Below, one piece after another: positions 56,358 through 64,000 of a stretch of 64,000 bases of DNA. Each line of letters starts with the position of its first letter. Positions within the stretch are counted from its first letter, which is position 1. Both the position numbers and the translations under genes were made by a program. The stretch is taken from NCBI RefSeq assembly GCF_023150065.1, contig NZ_JAKLLN010000012.1, positions 1 through 64,000 on the forward strand, read 5' to 3'. Source of the stretch: Zoogloea sp. GTDB lineage: Bacteria; Pseudomonadota; Gammaproteobacteria; Burkholderiales; Rhodocyclaceae. The notes beneath the pieces are model-generated. The model was given only the letters and a program-made list of their open reading frames with translations, made no database searches and was not told the origin of the DNA.

Positions 56358-56728
56358 GGCAAGGATTCTCCGGCAACGGTTGTGTGGCGCTGACCCTGAA
56401 GGTGCGCATGGGCACGGGCGACGGGCCCACCCTGCCGCAGGGGCGGGTTCTTCTGTGATCTTCTGCGATTCATGAGCATGGTGCTGAGTGTCCTGTCGGA
56501 TCGACGGTGGGCAGTCAGGCCGTAAAGTGTTTCCTGGGCCGGCCATTTTCCCACACCCGGGCGGCCAAGCGCGACTTTATAGCTTGGGGGCCTTGCGGTG
56601 ATGCAGGCTCCGGCTGTCCAGGCGGCGGAGCTCTCCCTCGACGGGCACGACCTGGATGGGAACAGGGGCTGCCGGCCTCATTGCCGGTGACAGAACCGTC
56701 ACCCCGTCGCCGGCGCGGCTGATGTGGC
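56358..56728. other. 371-base leader region between ribE and the ribB-type gene
   Basis: No gene is supported. On the minus strand there is a -10-like TATAAA (56581-56576) and a G/C-rich arm pair GCCGGC/GCCGGT near 56670-56690, but I cannot find the conserved blocks of an FMN riboswitch. A 66-codon frame (56354-56554, minus) runs through but has no credible features. It may hold an independent promoter for the downstream riboflavin genes. Confidence 0.4.
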
Positions 56729-57328
56729 TCAGCCGGTGCTGCGCTCCATGCTCAGCAGGCGCTCGCAGTAGCGGGCGATCAGATCGATCTCCAGGTTCAC
56801 CTTGCTGCCTGTCACCAGGCGGCGCAGGGTGGTCACCTGTACCGTGTGGGGGATCAGGTTGATGGAGAAGTCGCAGCCCTCGACCTGATTCACGGTCAGG
56901 CTCACCCCATCCACGGTGATTGAGCCCTTGCGGGCAATGTAGCCGGCGAGGGCGGCCGGCGCGCGAATCACCAGTTCGTGGCTCTCGCCAACGGGCGCGA
57001 AGCGCAGCACCTCACCCAGGCCGTCCACGTGGCCGGTCACCAGGTGGCCGCCCAGGCGGTCGGCCAGGCGCAGGGCCTTCTCGAGGTTGACCTCGCCAGG
57101 GGCATCCAGCCCGACGGTGCAGTTGAGGCTTTCGCGGGAGACATCGAACTGGACGGTGTTGCCCTCCCGGGCGATCACGGTGAGACAGACGCCGTTGTTG
57201 GCGATGCTGTCACCCAGCTGCACATCGTCCAGATCCAGGGTGCCGACGTCCACCGTGAGGCGCACGCCTTCTTCGAGGGGGGACACATTCAGGATGCGGC
57301 CGGTGGCGGCAACGATTCCGGAAAACAT
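56729..57328 (-). CDS. ribE: riboflavin synthase, alpha subunit
   Basis: 199 residues made of two tandem lumazine-binding beta barrels: MFSGIVAATGRI start with NGVCLTV, then LGGHLVTGHVDG and a repeat ending GVSLTVN. It dismutates two lumazines into riboflavin. ATG 57328 is the conserved M-F-S/T-G start. It heads the riboflavin genes in this window; ribD is not visible, and a CBS-domain gene lies upstream instead. Confidence 0.96.
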   Translation of the reverse strand: MFSGIVAATGRILNVSPLEEGVRLTVDVGTLDLDDVQLGDSIANNGVCLTVIAREGNTVQFDVSRESLNCTVGLDAPGEVNLEKALRLADRLGGHLVTGHVDGLGEVLRFAPVGESHELVIRAPAALAGYIARKGSITVDGVSLTVNQVEGCDFSINLIPHTVQVTTLRRLVTGSKVNLEIDLIARYCERLLSMERSTG

Positions 57329-57418
57329 GGGCTTGACGCTTTCTTGATGATGGGGAAAGCGCAATCTTAGGCGATTTGACCGGGGCCGGGCGCGTCAGGA
57401 CCGGTGCGGTAGACGCTG

Positions 57419-57440
57419 AAAGGCCCCGCAAGGGGCCTTT
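57419..57440. terminator. terminator downstream of the CBS-domain gene
   Basis: AAAGGCCCC (57419-57427) pairs with GGGGCCTTT (57432-57440) around a short GCAA loop, 25 bases beyond the CBS gene stop. It carries short A and T ends usable in both directions. Confidence 0.7.
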
Positions 57441-57464
57441 CAGCGTTATGAGTCGGTGGCGCGG

Positions 57465-57899
57465 TCAGAGGATCTCGGCGATGTGGTCGCGGTCCTTCAG
57501 CTCCTTCTCGAACTGGCAGATTTCCAGGCCGAGGGCGTTGCGGGCCGACACCATGCCCACCGGCCGGCCGTTCTCGACAACCGGCACGTGGCGGAAACCG
57601 CCTTCAAACATCATGTGCAGGGCGTGGGCCAGGGGCTTGTCGGGCGAAGCAGTCTGCAGCGAACTGGTCATGACCGCCGACAGGGGCGTCTTGTCCGGAT
57701 CGAGACCCTTGGCCACGACTCGGTTGAGCACATCACGCTCGGTGAACAGGCCGGCAAGCTGGCCCTTGTCGTCCACCACCATGATGGCGCCAACCTTGCT
57801 GTTGGCCATGGCGATGGCCGCGGCGCGGACGGAGGTATCGGCAATGGAGGAAATAAGGGTCTGGCCTTCCACGACCTGACGCAGGGTTCTGTTGGGCAT
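57465..57899 (-). CDS. CBS domain pair protein
   Basis: 144 residues, two CBS domains and little else: first VRAAAIAMANSKVGAIMVVDDKGQLAGLFTERDV, second PLAHALHMMFEGGFRHVPVVENGRPVGMVS. Paired CBS domains bind adenine nucleotides such as AMP or ATP and act as energy sensors on partner proteins; no partner is fused or obvious nearby. It has its own terminator and is probably a single-gene unit. Confidence 0.9.
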   Translation of the reverse strand: MPNRTLRQVVEGQTLISSIADTSVRAAAIAMANSKVGAIMVVDDKGQLAGLFTERDVLNRVVAKGLDPDKTPLSAVMTSSLQTASPDKPLAHALHMMFEGGFRHVPVVENGRPVGMVSARNALGLEICQFEKELKDRDHIAEIL

Positions 57900-58039
57900 A
57901 GGTGTCTCCGTTTATGGGTTTAATGGCCGATGCGTTGAAACAGGAAAAAAGGCGATCAGAAACAAGAGCCTCCCACGCTCCTCTGCATGGGGGCTCCCCG
58001 TGGGTGTGCTGCGGGCCCCGGGGTGTTTTTGTGGCAAAA

Positions 58040-58061
58040 AAGGGCGCCCATGGGCGCCCTT
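58040..58061 (-). terminator. intrinsic terminator of the 43-residue gene
   Basis: A perfect palindrome starting AAGGGCGCCCAT spans 58040-58061. On the minus strand it is followed directly by a T-run (58040-58035), the classical intrinsic terminator. It lies 15 bases beyond the stop codon of the small gene. Confidence 0.9.
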
Positions 58062-58075
58062 GCTCTTCTGGCCGG

Positions 58076-58207
58076 TCAGGTACCCGTCTTGGGGGCCGCC
58101 GGTTTGCTCATGTCGGGCTTGGTGTGCTTGGCGTTGTCGCCACAGGCCTGGGCCGCAGCGGTGAAACCCAGGGCCAGGGCGAGCATCAGGGCAAGGGAAC
58201 GAATCAT
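58076..58207 (-). CDS. tiny exported protein, 43 residues
   Basis: A signal peptide (SLALMLALALGFTAAAQA) is followed by a mature part of about 23 residues rich in Lys, Pro and Asp with a single Cys (ACGDNAKHTKPDMSKPAAPK). The CTGGAG ribosome site before ATG 58207 and the strong terminator right after the stop support a real gene. The Cys next to the cleavage site could allow lipid attachment, but no full lipobox is seen. Similar short low-complexity periplasmic peptides are common in betaproteobacteria; function unknown. Confidence 0.65.
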   Translation of the reverse strand: MIRSLALMLALALGFTAAAQACGDNAKHTKPDMSKPAAPKTGT

Positions 58208-58378
58208 GGTGGCATCTCCAGGTGGGGCTGATGCTTCATCATGGAACGTCCGGACAGGTTTCGCAAGGGGTGTGAGGAGGCGTTGAAACGGCGGCCTGTC
58301 CCACGTCATGGAAAACCCCCTTGCTTCGGAATACCATCGCGAAACAGTCATTCTCAGATCGGCGATTTGCAACACGCT

Positions 58379-61300
58379 ATGACGGCAACAAGTATGGTCG
58401 GCACCGCGACTCCGGATGCCGGCGAGCGGCCCTGCCTGGTGGTCCTGGGCGGCTTTGCGGACAAACCAGAGCGTCTCAGGGAACTGTTGCGGCGCCTTGA
58501 CCCGCGGGGCCATGCCGCCTTTGTGCTGGCCGATCCCCTGGGGGTGGATGAACTCGCTGCGGAGTGCCGCCTGCGGGTGTGTCATGCGCAGGATGGGGTC
58601 TTCCCCGAGGTCGACTGTGTCCATGTCTGTCCGGAAGGGCAGGTGCTGGTCTTCCACGGGAACGGGCTGAAGGTCTTGTCGGCGGGCCCGGGGGACACGG
58701 CGGTGGCCGTGCTTGACCGCTTGCTCGGCTCGGTGGCCGAGATCGGCGGGGAGGCCGCGGTCGGAGTCCTGCCGGTGCCATCGGGCTGCGACGAGATTGC
58801 GGGCGCCCGTGCCATCCGGGCGGCGGGAGGGGCTGTGCTCTACCTGACGGACGAGGGGCTGGACACCCTGGAGGCGGTGGTCGACTGGCTCAACGATGCC
58901 AGGGGCCGTCTCGACAATCTGGCCGAGCAGCGCGCCGAGGCGGAAGACAGTGCCTTCCGCACCCTGCTTGCCCTGACCTCCCGTGAAACCGGGGTTGACC
59001 TGAGCGTCTACAAGGAAAGCACCCTGCGGCGCCAGACCCTGCGGCGCAGCCAGGCCATGGGTTTTGCCTGCCTCGAGGATTACCTTGCACGCGTGCAGGC
59101 CGACCCGGCCGAGTTGAGCCTGCTGCAGAACTGCTTTCTGATCTCCGTGTCGTCCTTCTTCCGTGACGGGGCCGTCTTCGAGGCCCTGGGGCGCAGCCTG
59201 CGCACCCTGGTCGCGGCCAAGCGCCCGGGGGATGCCCTGCGGGTGTGGGTGCCGGCCTGTGCCACCGGCGAGGAGGCCTATTCCATCGCCATCCTGCTCG
59301 CCGAGATCCTTGGTGACCGGCTGGACCAGTGGGAGCTGCGGGTCTTCGCCTCCGACATCGACCAGGAGGCCCTGGAGTTTGCCCGGGCCGGCGTGTATGC
59401 CGCGGCGGATCTCGCCGGGCTCGACGCCGAGCGCCGCAACCGCTGGTTCCGGCCGGATGGTGGCGGCTGGCGGGTGGTCAAGCGCCTGCGCGAGCTGTGC
59501 GTGTTCTCGGCCCATGATCTCACTGGGCATCCCCCGTTCATCCGGATGGACCTGGTGAGTTGCCGCAACATCCTGATCTACTTCAAGCCGGCTCAGCAGG
59601 CCGAGCTCATCCGCACCTTCCACTTCGCCATCAACCCGGGGGGGCTGCTGCTGCTGGGGCAGTCCGAGTCGGTGGGCAGTGCGGCCGGGCTCTTCGAGGC
59701 CGTCGACCCTGCCGTCAAGCTCTACCGGCGCAGGGCTGCCACGGGCGCGCGCATGGTCCGGGCACCCCGCCTCGGGATCGTCGAGCGGCCGGTGCGGCCG
59801 GTGCTGGCGGTGCCGGCCCAGGGCAATCCGGTGCACGATCTGGTCGAACACAGCCGCCAGCTGATGCTCGAAGCCTATGGCCCCCCGGGGGTGCTGGTGG
59901 ATGCGGCGTTTGCACCCCTGCATTTCTTCGGCGCGAGCCGGCGCTATTTCTCCCTGCCCGTGGCCAGCGCCGATTTTTCGGTGTTTTCCCTGTGTCTGCC
60001 CGAGTTGCGTGGCGAACTGAAGGCCTTGTGCTATCGCCTGCGCCAGGACAAGGCCGAGGTGCTGTACGGGGGTGGTGTACAGGTCCAGTTCGGTGAGCAG
60101 ACCCTGCGCGTGCGCCCGGTGCTGCGTCGCCTGGTCGGGTTGGACGAGCTTGGTGAAGCGGCGGTGCTGATCAGCTTCGAGGAAAGCCCGGTGCACCCGG
60201 CTCAGGCCGGGGGCGAGGCGGGGCCGGCCCTGCTGCCTGTCGATGCCATGGACGAGATCGCCCGGCTGCGTGAGGAGCTCGCCGATACCCGGGCCCACCT
60301 GCAGACGGTGATCGAAGAGCTGGAGGTGTCCAACGAGGAGCTGCAGTCCCTCAACGAGGAGATCCAGTCGTCCAGTGAAGAGCTGCAGTCTTCCAACGAG
60401 GAGCTGCAGGCCTCCAACGAGGAGCTCACCACCCTCAACGACGAGCTACGGGTCAAATCCCTCGAGTATGTCCAGCTCAATGCCACGCTCGGCAACATCC
60501 AGAACTCCATCCGCACCAGCCTGGTGGTGGTGGACCGGGACGGGCGGGTGACCCGCTTCAACACCCTCGCCAGCCGGATCTTCGGGCTGCTGCCCAACGA
60601 CATCGGACAGTTTCTCTACGGCGTGCCCTGCCACCTGGATCTGCCCCGCTTGCGGGAGTGGGTCGGTGCGGTGGTGAGTGGCGGCGTGTCCCGGGTGGAG
60701 CACGTGCACCAGCGGGGCTTCCACTATCTGATGCAGATCGACACCTACCGCAATGAGGTGGGGGAACATGCGGGTGCGGTGCTCACCTTCACCGACATCT
60801 CCGACCTGCACCGGGCCGAGGCCGCCCAGGCCGACAGCGAGGCGCGCTTCCGGCAGGTCTGGAACTCCAGTGTGGAAGGGCTGCTGGTGGTCGATCCGGA
60901 CGGGCAGATGGTGCTGGTGAATCCGGCCCTGGAGCGCATGTTCGGCTACGCCCCGGGCGAGCTGTCCGGGCAGTCGGTCGATATCCTGGTGCCCGAACCC
61001 CTGCGCCCGGCCCATGCGGGCCAGCGCGCCCTGTACCGCAGGGCACCCGAACAGGCCCATGCCCTGATGGCCCGGCGCAACCTGCGCGGGCGCTGCAAGT
61101 CGGGGGACGAGATCGCCATCGAGATCAGCCTGGGCAGCCTCGAGCTGGATGGCGTCGAGCATGTGCTGGCGACGGTCTCCGACGTCACCGAGCGCAGCCT
61201 CTCCGAGGCCCTGCTGCGGGCCAGCGAGCGGCGTCTGCGCCTGGCCCTGGATGCGGCCCGGGCGGGCTCCTGGGAGTGGTTCCTGGAGAGCAACAACAAT

Positions 61301-63961
61301 TACTGGTCCGACGAACTGTGGGCGCTTTACGGCCTGCCTGCCCATTCCTGCACCCCGTCCTACGAGGCCTGGCGCAACACGATCCACCCCGACGACCGGG
61401 ACCGGGTGGAGGCCATCATCCTCGCCGCGCGGGAGCGGGGCGAGGGTTTCGAGGCCGAATACCCACTCTGCCAGCAGCCCGGCGAGGCCCCGCGCTGGCT
61501 GATGTGCCGGGGCCAGCCGGTGGTGGGCGACGATGGCCGGATCGGCAGCTACATCGGGATCGTCCTCGACGTGACCGCCCGCCGCCAGGCCGAGATGCTG
61601 CGCCGGCAGAGCGACGAGATGCTCGAGACCATCCTCGACAACGTCGGCGCCTACATCTACATCAAGGATCACGAATACCACTACACCTACGCCAACCGGG
61701 CGGTGGCCGAGCTGTTCGGTGTCCGCCGCGAGCAGCTCGTGGGCACGTCCGACGCGGCGTACTTCGACGAGAAGACGGCCGTCGCGCTGCGGGCCAATGA
61801 CCGCCGCATCATCGAAGAGGGTGAGCGCATCGAGGTCGAGGAGACCAACGTGGATCGCCGTACCGGCGAATCCCGCAGCTACCTCTCGATCAAGCTGCCC
61901 CTGCGCCGGGAGGACGGCGGCATCTACGCCCTGTGCGGCATCTCCACCGACATCACCGAACGCAAGCGCGCCCTGGATGAGCGTCTGACGGCCGATGCCC
62001 GCTTCCGCTACCTCTTCGAATCCATGCAGGAGGGCTTCTTCCTCGCCGAGCTCATCAACGATGCGGCGGGCAGCCCGGTGGACTGGCGCTTCCTCGACGT
62101 CAATCCGGCCTACTCGCGCATCATGGGGCTGAGCCGCGAGCAGGTCATCGGCCAGACGGTGCGCACCCTCTTCCCGGGCCTCGAGGACTTCTGGTTCGAT
62201 GCCCATGTCAGGGCGGCCTTGTCGGGGCAGCATGCCAGCCTGGAGGGCTACGTGGCGGCCACCGGGCGTTACTACGAGAACCACTACTACTCCCCTCGCG
62301 TCGGGCAGTTTGCCTGCCTGTTCTCCGACATCACCGAACGCAAGCGGGCCGAGGAGCAGCTGCGCATGCTGTCCACCGCGGTGGAACAGAGCCCGGGCAG
62401 CATCGTGCTGACCGACCTGGACGCGCGCATCCTGTACGTCAACAAGGCCTTCGAGCAGGCTTCCGGCTACACCCTCGACGAAGTGCGTGGTGAGAACCCG
62501 CGGATCATGCACTCCGGAGAGACTTCGCCCGAGGTCTTCCGCGAGCTGTGGAACTGCCTCAGCCAGGGCCGGGTGTGGCAGGGCGAGCTGGTCAATCGGC
62601 GCAAGACCGGGGAAGTCTACGTGGAGGCGGCGGTCATCTCCCCGGTGCGCCGGGCCGATGGCAGCATCTCCCATTACCTGGGCATAAAGCAGGACATCAC
62701 CGAGCAGAAGCGCAACGAGGCCGAACTGGCCCGCCATCGCCTGCAGCTCGAGAGCCTGGTGGAGGCCCGGACCCGCGAACTGGCCCTGGCCAAGGAAGCC
62801 GCCGAGAGCGCCAGCCGCGCCAAGAGCGCCTTCCTGGCCAACATGAGCCACGAGATCCGTACCCCGCTCAACGCGGTGCTCGGCATGGCCCGCATCATGC
62901 AGCGCGAAGGCGCCAGCCCCAGCCAGGCGGAGCAGCTTGGCAAGATCGACAACGCGGCCCGCCACCTGCTGGCGGTGATCAACGACATCCTGGATCTCTC
63001 CAAGATCGAGGCCGAGAAGTTCCTCCTCGAAGAAGGCCTGTTCGCCCTCGACAGCCTGGTGGCCAATGTGGCTTCCATGGTCCACGAGAAGGCCAGCGCC
63101 AAGGGCCTGCACCTGTCGGTGCAATGCGAGCCCTTGCTGTGCCTGCTGCGGGGGGATGCCACCCGGCTCACCCAGGCCCTGCTCAACCTGGCCAGCAACG
63201 CGGTCAAATTCACCGAGGCCGGCAGCGTGACCCTCTCCGTCCGCGTGGCCGCGCGGGAGGGCGAGCGCCTGCTGCTGCGGGTGGAGGTCAGCGATACCGG
63301 CATCGGCATTGTCCCCGAGGCCCTGCCCAAGCTGTTCCGGGCCTTCGAGCAGGCAGACGCCTCGAATACCCGCAAGTACGGTGGCACCGGCCTCGGGCTG
63401 GTCATCACCCGGCGCCTCGCCGAGCTGATGGGCGGCGAGGCCGGCGCCGACAGCACCCCGGGCGAGGGCAGCACCTTCTGGTTCACCGCCTGGCTGGGGA
63501 TAGGCAGCAGCATTCCCCATGTCCTGTCGGCCCCCGGCCCGGCCGTGGGGGCGGAGGCCGTCCTGCGCCGCGATCATGCCGGTGCCCACATCCTGCTGGT
63601 GGAAGATGAGCCGGTGAATCAGGAGGTGGCGCGGCTCTTCCTCCAGGACGCCGGGCTCGACGTGGCGGTGGCCGGCAATGGCGCGGTGGCGGTGGACATG
63701 GTGCGCAACTCGTCCTTCGACCTTGTGCTGATGGACATGCAGATGCCCGAGATGGACGGGCTCGAGGCCACCCGGCAGATCCGCCGCATGGCCGGCGGGC
63801 TGCGCCTGCCCATCGTCGCCATGACCGCCAACGCCTTTGCCGAAGACCGGGCCCAGTGCATGGCGGCCGGCATGGACGACTTCCTGTCCAAGCCGGTGGA
63901 GCCGGACCGGCTCTACGCCACCCTCCTGCGCTGGCTGCGCCGCGGGCGGCAGGACGGCTGA
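58379..63961 (+). CDS. CheB-like/CheR/multi-PAS hybrid histidine kinase with receiver domain
   Basis: 1860 residues. Order: CheB-like domain (about 20-190) without the usual catalytic Gly-x-Ser start, CheR methyltransferase (about 200-460, [34 protein letters not shown]), a spacer, a coiled coil of repeated SNEELQ units (about 635-705), six or so PAS domains, HisKA with H1491 ([12 protein letters not shown]), HATPase (GTGLGLVI) and a receiver with D1786 ([11 protein letters not shown]). It probably senses redox or small ligands through PAS and signals by phosphorelay; the output partner is not in the window. ATG 58379 is the first plausible start but lacks a clear ribosome site. Confidence 0.9.
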   Translation: MTATSMVGTATPDAGERPCLVVLGGFADKPERLRELLRRLDPRGHAAFVLADPLGVDELAAECRLRVCHAQDGVFPEVDCVHVCPEGQVLVFHGNGLKVLSAGPGDTAVAVLDRLLGSVAEIGGEAAVGVLPVPSGCDEIAGARAIRAAGGAVLYLTDEGLDTLEAVVDWLNDARGRLDNLAEQRAEAEDSAFRTLLALTSRETGVDLSVYKESTLRRQTLRRSQAMGFACLEDYLARVQADPAELSLLQNCFLISVSSFFRDGAVFEALGRSLRTLVAAKRPGDALRVWVPACATGEEAYSIAILLAEILGDRLDQWELRVFASDIDQEALEFARAGVYAAADLAGLDAERRNRWFRPDGGGWRVVKRLRELCVFSAHDLTGHPPFIRMDLVSCRNILIYFKPAQQAELIRTFHFAINPGGLLLLGQSESVGSAAGLFEAVDPAVKLYRRRAATGARMVRAPRLGIVERPVRPVLAVPAQGNPVHDLVEHSRQLMLEAYGPPGVLVDAAFAPLHFFGASRRYFSLPVASADFSVFSLCLPELRGELKALCYRLRQDKAEVLYGGGVQVQFGEQTLRVRPVLRRLVGLDELGEAAVLISFEESPVHPAQAGGEAGPALLPVDAMDEIARLREELADTRAHLQTVIEELEVSNEELQSLNEEIQSSSEELQSSNEELQASNEELTTLNDELRVKSLEYVQLNATLGNIQNSIRTSLVVVDRDGRVTRFNTLASRIFGLLPNDIGQFLYGVPCHLDLPRLREWVGAVVSGGVSRVEHVHQRGFHYLMQIDTYRNEVGEHAGAVLTFTDISDLHRAEAAQADSEARFRQVWNSSVEGLLVVDPDGQMVLVNPALERMFGYAPGELSGQSVDILVPEPLRPAHAGQRALYRRAPEQAHALMARRNLRGRCKSGDEIAIEISLGSLELDGVEHVLATVSDVTERSLSEALLRASERRLRLALDAARAGSWEWFLESNNNYWSDELWALYGLPAHSCTPSYEAWRNTIHPDDRDRVEAIILAARERGEGFEAEYPLCQQPGEAPRWLMCRGQPVVGDDGRIGSYIGIVLDVTARRQAEMLRRQSDEMLETILDNVGAYIYIKDHEYHYTYANRAVAELFGVRREQLVGTSDAAYFDEKTAVALRANDRRIIEEGERIEVEETNVDRRTGESRSYLSIKLPLRREDGGIYALCGISTDITERKRALDERLTADARFRYLFESMQEGFFLAELINDAAGSPVDWRFLDVNPAYSRIMGLSREQVIGQTVRTLFPGLEDFWFDAHVRAALSGQHASLEGYVAATGRYYENHYYSPRVGQFACLFSDITERKRAEEQLRMLSTAVEQSPGSIVLTDLDARILYVNKAFEQASGYTLDEVRGENPRIMHSGETSPEVFRELWNCLSQGRVWQGELVNRRKTGEVYVEAAVISPVRRADGSISHYLGIKQDITEQKRNEAELARHRLQLESLVEARTRELALAKEAAESASRAKSAFLANMSHEIRTPLNAVLGMARIMQREGASPSQAEQLGKIDNAARHLLAVINDILDLSKIEAEKFLLEEGLFALDSLVANVASMVHEKASAKGLHLSVQCEPLLCLLRGDATRLTQALLNLASNAVKFTEAGSVTLSVRVAAREGERLLLRVEVSDTGIGIVPEALPKLFRAFEQADASNTRKYGGTGLGLVITRRLAELMGGEAGADSTPGEGSTFWFTAWLGIGSSIPHVLSAPGPAVGAEAVLRRDHAGAHILLVEDEPVNQEVARLFLQDAGLDVAVAGNGAVAVDMVRNSSFDLVLMDMQMPEMDGLEATRQIRRMAGGLRLPIVAMTANAFAEDRAQCMAAGMDDFLSKPVEPDRLYATLLRWLRRGRQDG

Positions 63962-63985
63962 GGCGCCCTCCGGGGGGAGGGCGCC
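63962..63985 (+). terminator. hairpin after the hybrid kinase gene
   Basis: GGCGCCCTCC (63962-63971) pairs perfectly with GGAGGGCGCC (63976-63985) around a GGGG loop, just after the stop codon. No T-run is visible before the window ends. Confidence 0.55.
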
Positions 63986-64000
63986 GGCGTGCTCAGCGGA

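Noticed and set aside
56358-56728. FMN riboswitch before the ribB-type gene
   Set aside because: The long leader in a riboflavin cluster made this likely, but none of the conserved RFN blocks could be found on the minus strand.
60446-63589. 1047-codon open frame on the minus strand
   Set aside because: It lies antisense to the hybrid kinase. In high-GC genes the opposite frame often lacks stops; its product is a His/Gly/Ala-rich low-complexity sequence without family motifs.

Overview
The window is high-GC, densely coded DNA from a betaproteobacterium, most likely a member of the Rhodocyclales. This rests on gene families and gene order read from the sequence: rib genes-nusB-thiL-pgpA-cinA-recA-recX-lptB-rpoN-hpf-ptsN-hprK on one strand, plus lipB-lipA, cca and ttcA. 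No rRNA, tRNA, insertion sequence, phage gene or CRISPR array was recognised.

Layout. (1) About 1-2660 is a visibly more A/T-rich patch of short orphan genes, mostly membrane proteins, with no recognisable pathway. (2) 2720-4604 holds a DinB-like protein, a VOC protein and two small membrane proteins. (3) 4766-10150 (minus strand) is a catabolic operon: Rieske iron-sulfur protein, periplasmic PQQ dehydrogenase, outer-membrane channel of the phenol-degradation type, DUF1097 membrane protein and an AldA-type aldehyde dehydrogenase. It faces a sigma-54 activator gene (10582-12555). The intergenic region has a textbook -24/-12 promoter and tandem palindromic upstream sites. (4) 12580-19022 has a LysR regulator, a Tat-exported PhoD phosphatase divergent from a PPK2 polyphosphate kinase (with a candidate Pho box), a chemoreceptor and a Nudix hydrolase. 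(5) 19070-22058 is lipA-lipB-ybeD and a DacC-type carboxypeptidase. (6) 22176-28535 is a heavy-metal RND efflux operon ending in a divergent PII-like protein, followed by a convergent TonB receptor. (7) 30791-41573 has a DegP-type protease, OxyR with its own box, 5-FCL, a lytic transglycosylase, an NDUFA9-like protein, cca, a PBP1C-type protein with an inactivated transpeptidase site, DUF2905 and an alpha/beta hydrolase. (8) 41784-46442 has a 72-residue orphan, a MidA-type methyltransferase, a pteridine reductase, ttcA, an FHA protein with a cyclase-like domain, and psiF. (9) 46581-57328 is the long housekeeping run, including rpoN and a riboflavin cluster whose ribB carries a cyclohydrolase-like domain without zinc cysteines. 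(10) 57465-63961 has a CBS protein, a 43-residue exported peptide and a 1860-residue CheB/CheR/PAS/histidine kinase/receiver hybrid.

How parts fit. The strongest candidate for a little-described system is region 3. A predicted lanthanide-type PQQ alcohol dehydrogenase lacking the usual vicinal cysteines is co-transcribed with a Rieske protein rather than a cytochrome c. A channel would admit substrate, and AldA would finish oxidation in the cytoplasm, all under sigma-54 control by the divergent activator. The sigma-54 gene itself lies in the window. Phosphate-related genes (phoD, ppk2, psiF), peroxide sensing (oxyR) and SOS control of recA are supported by visible operator sequences.
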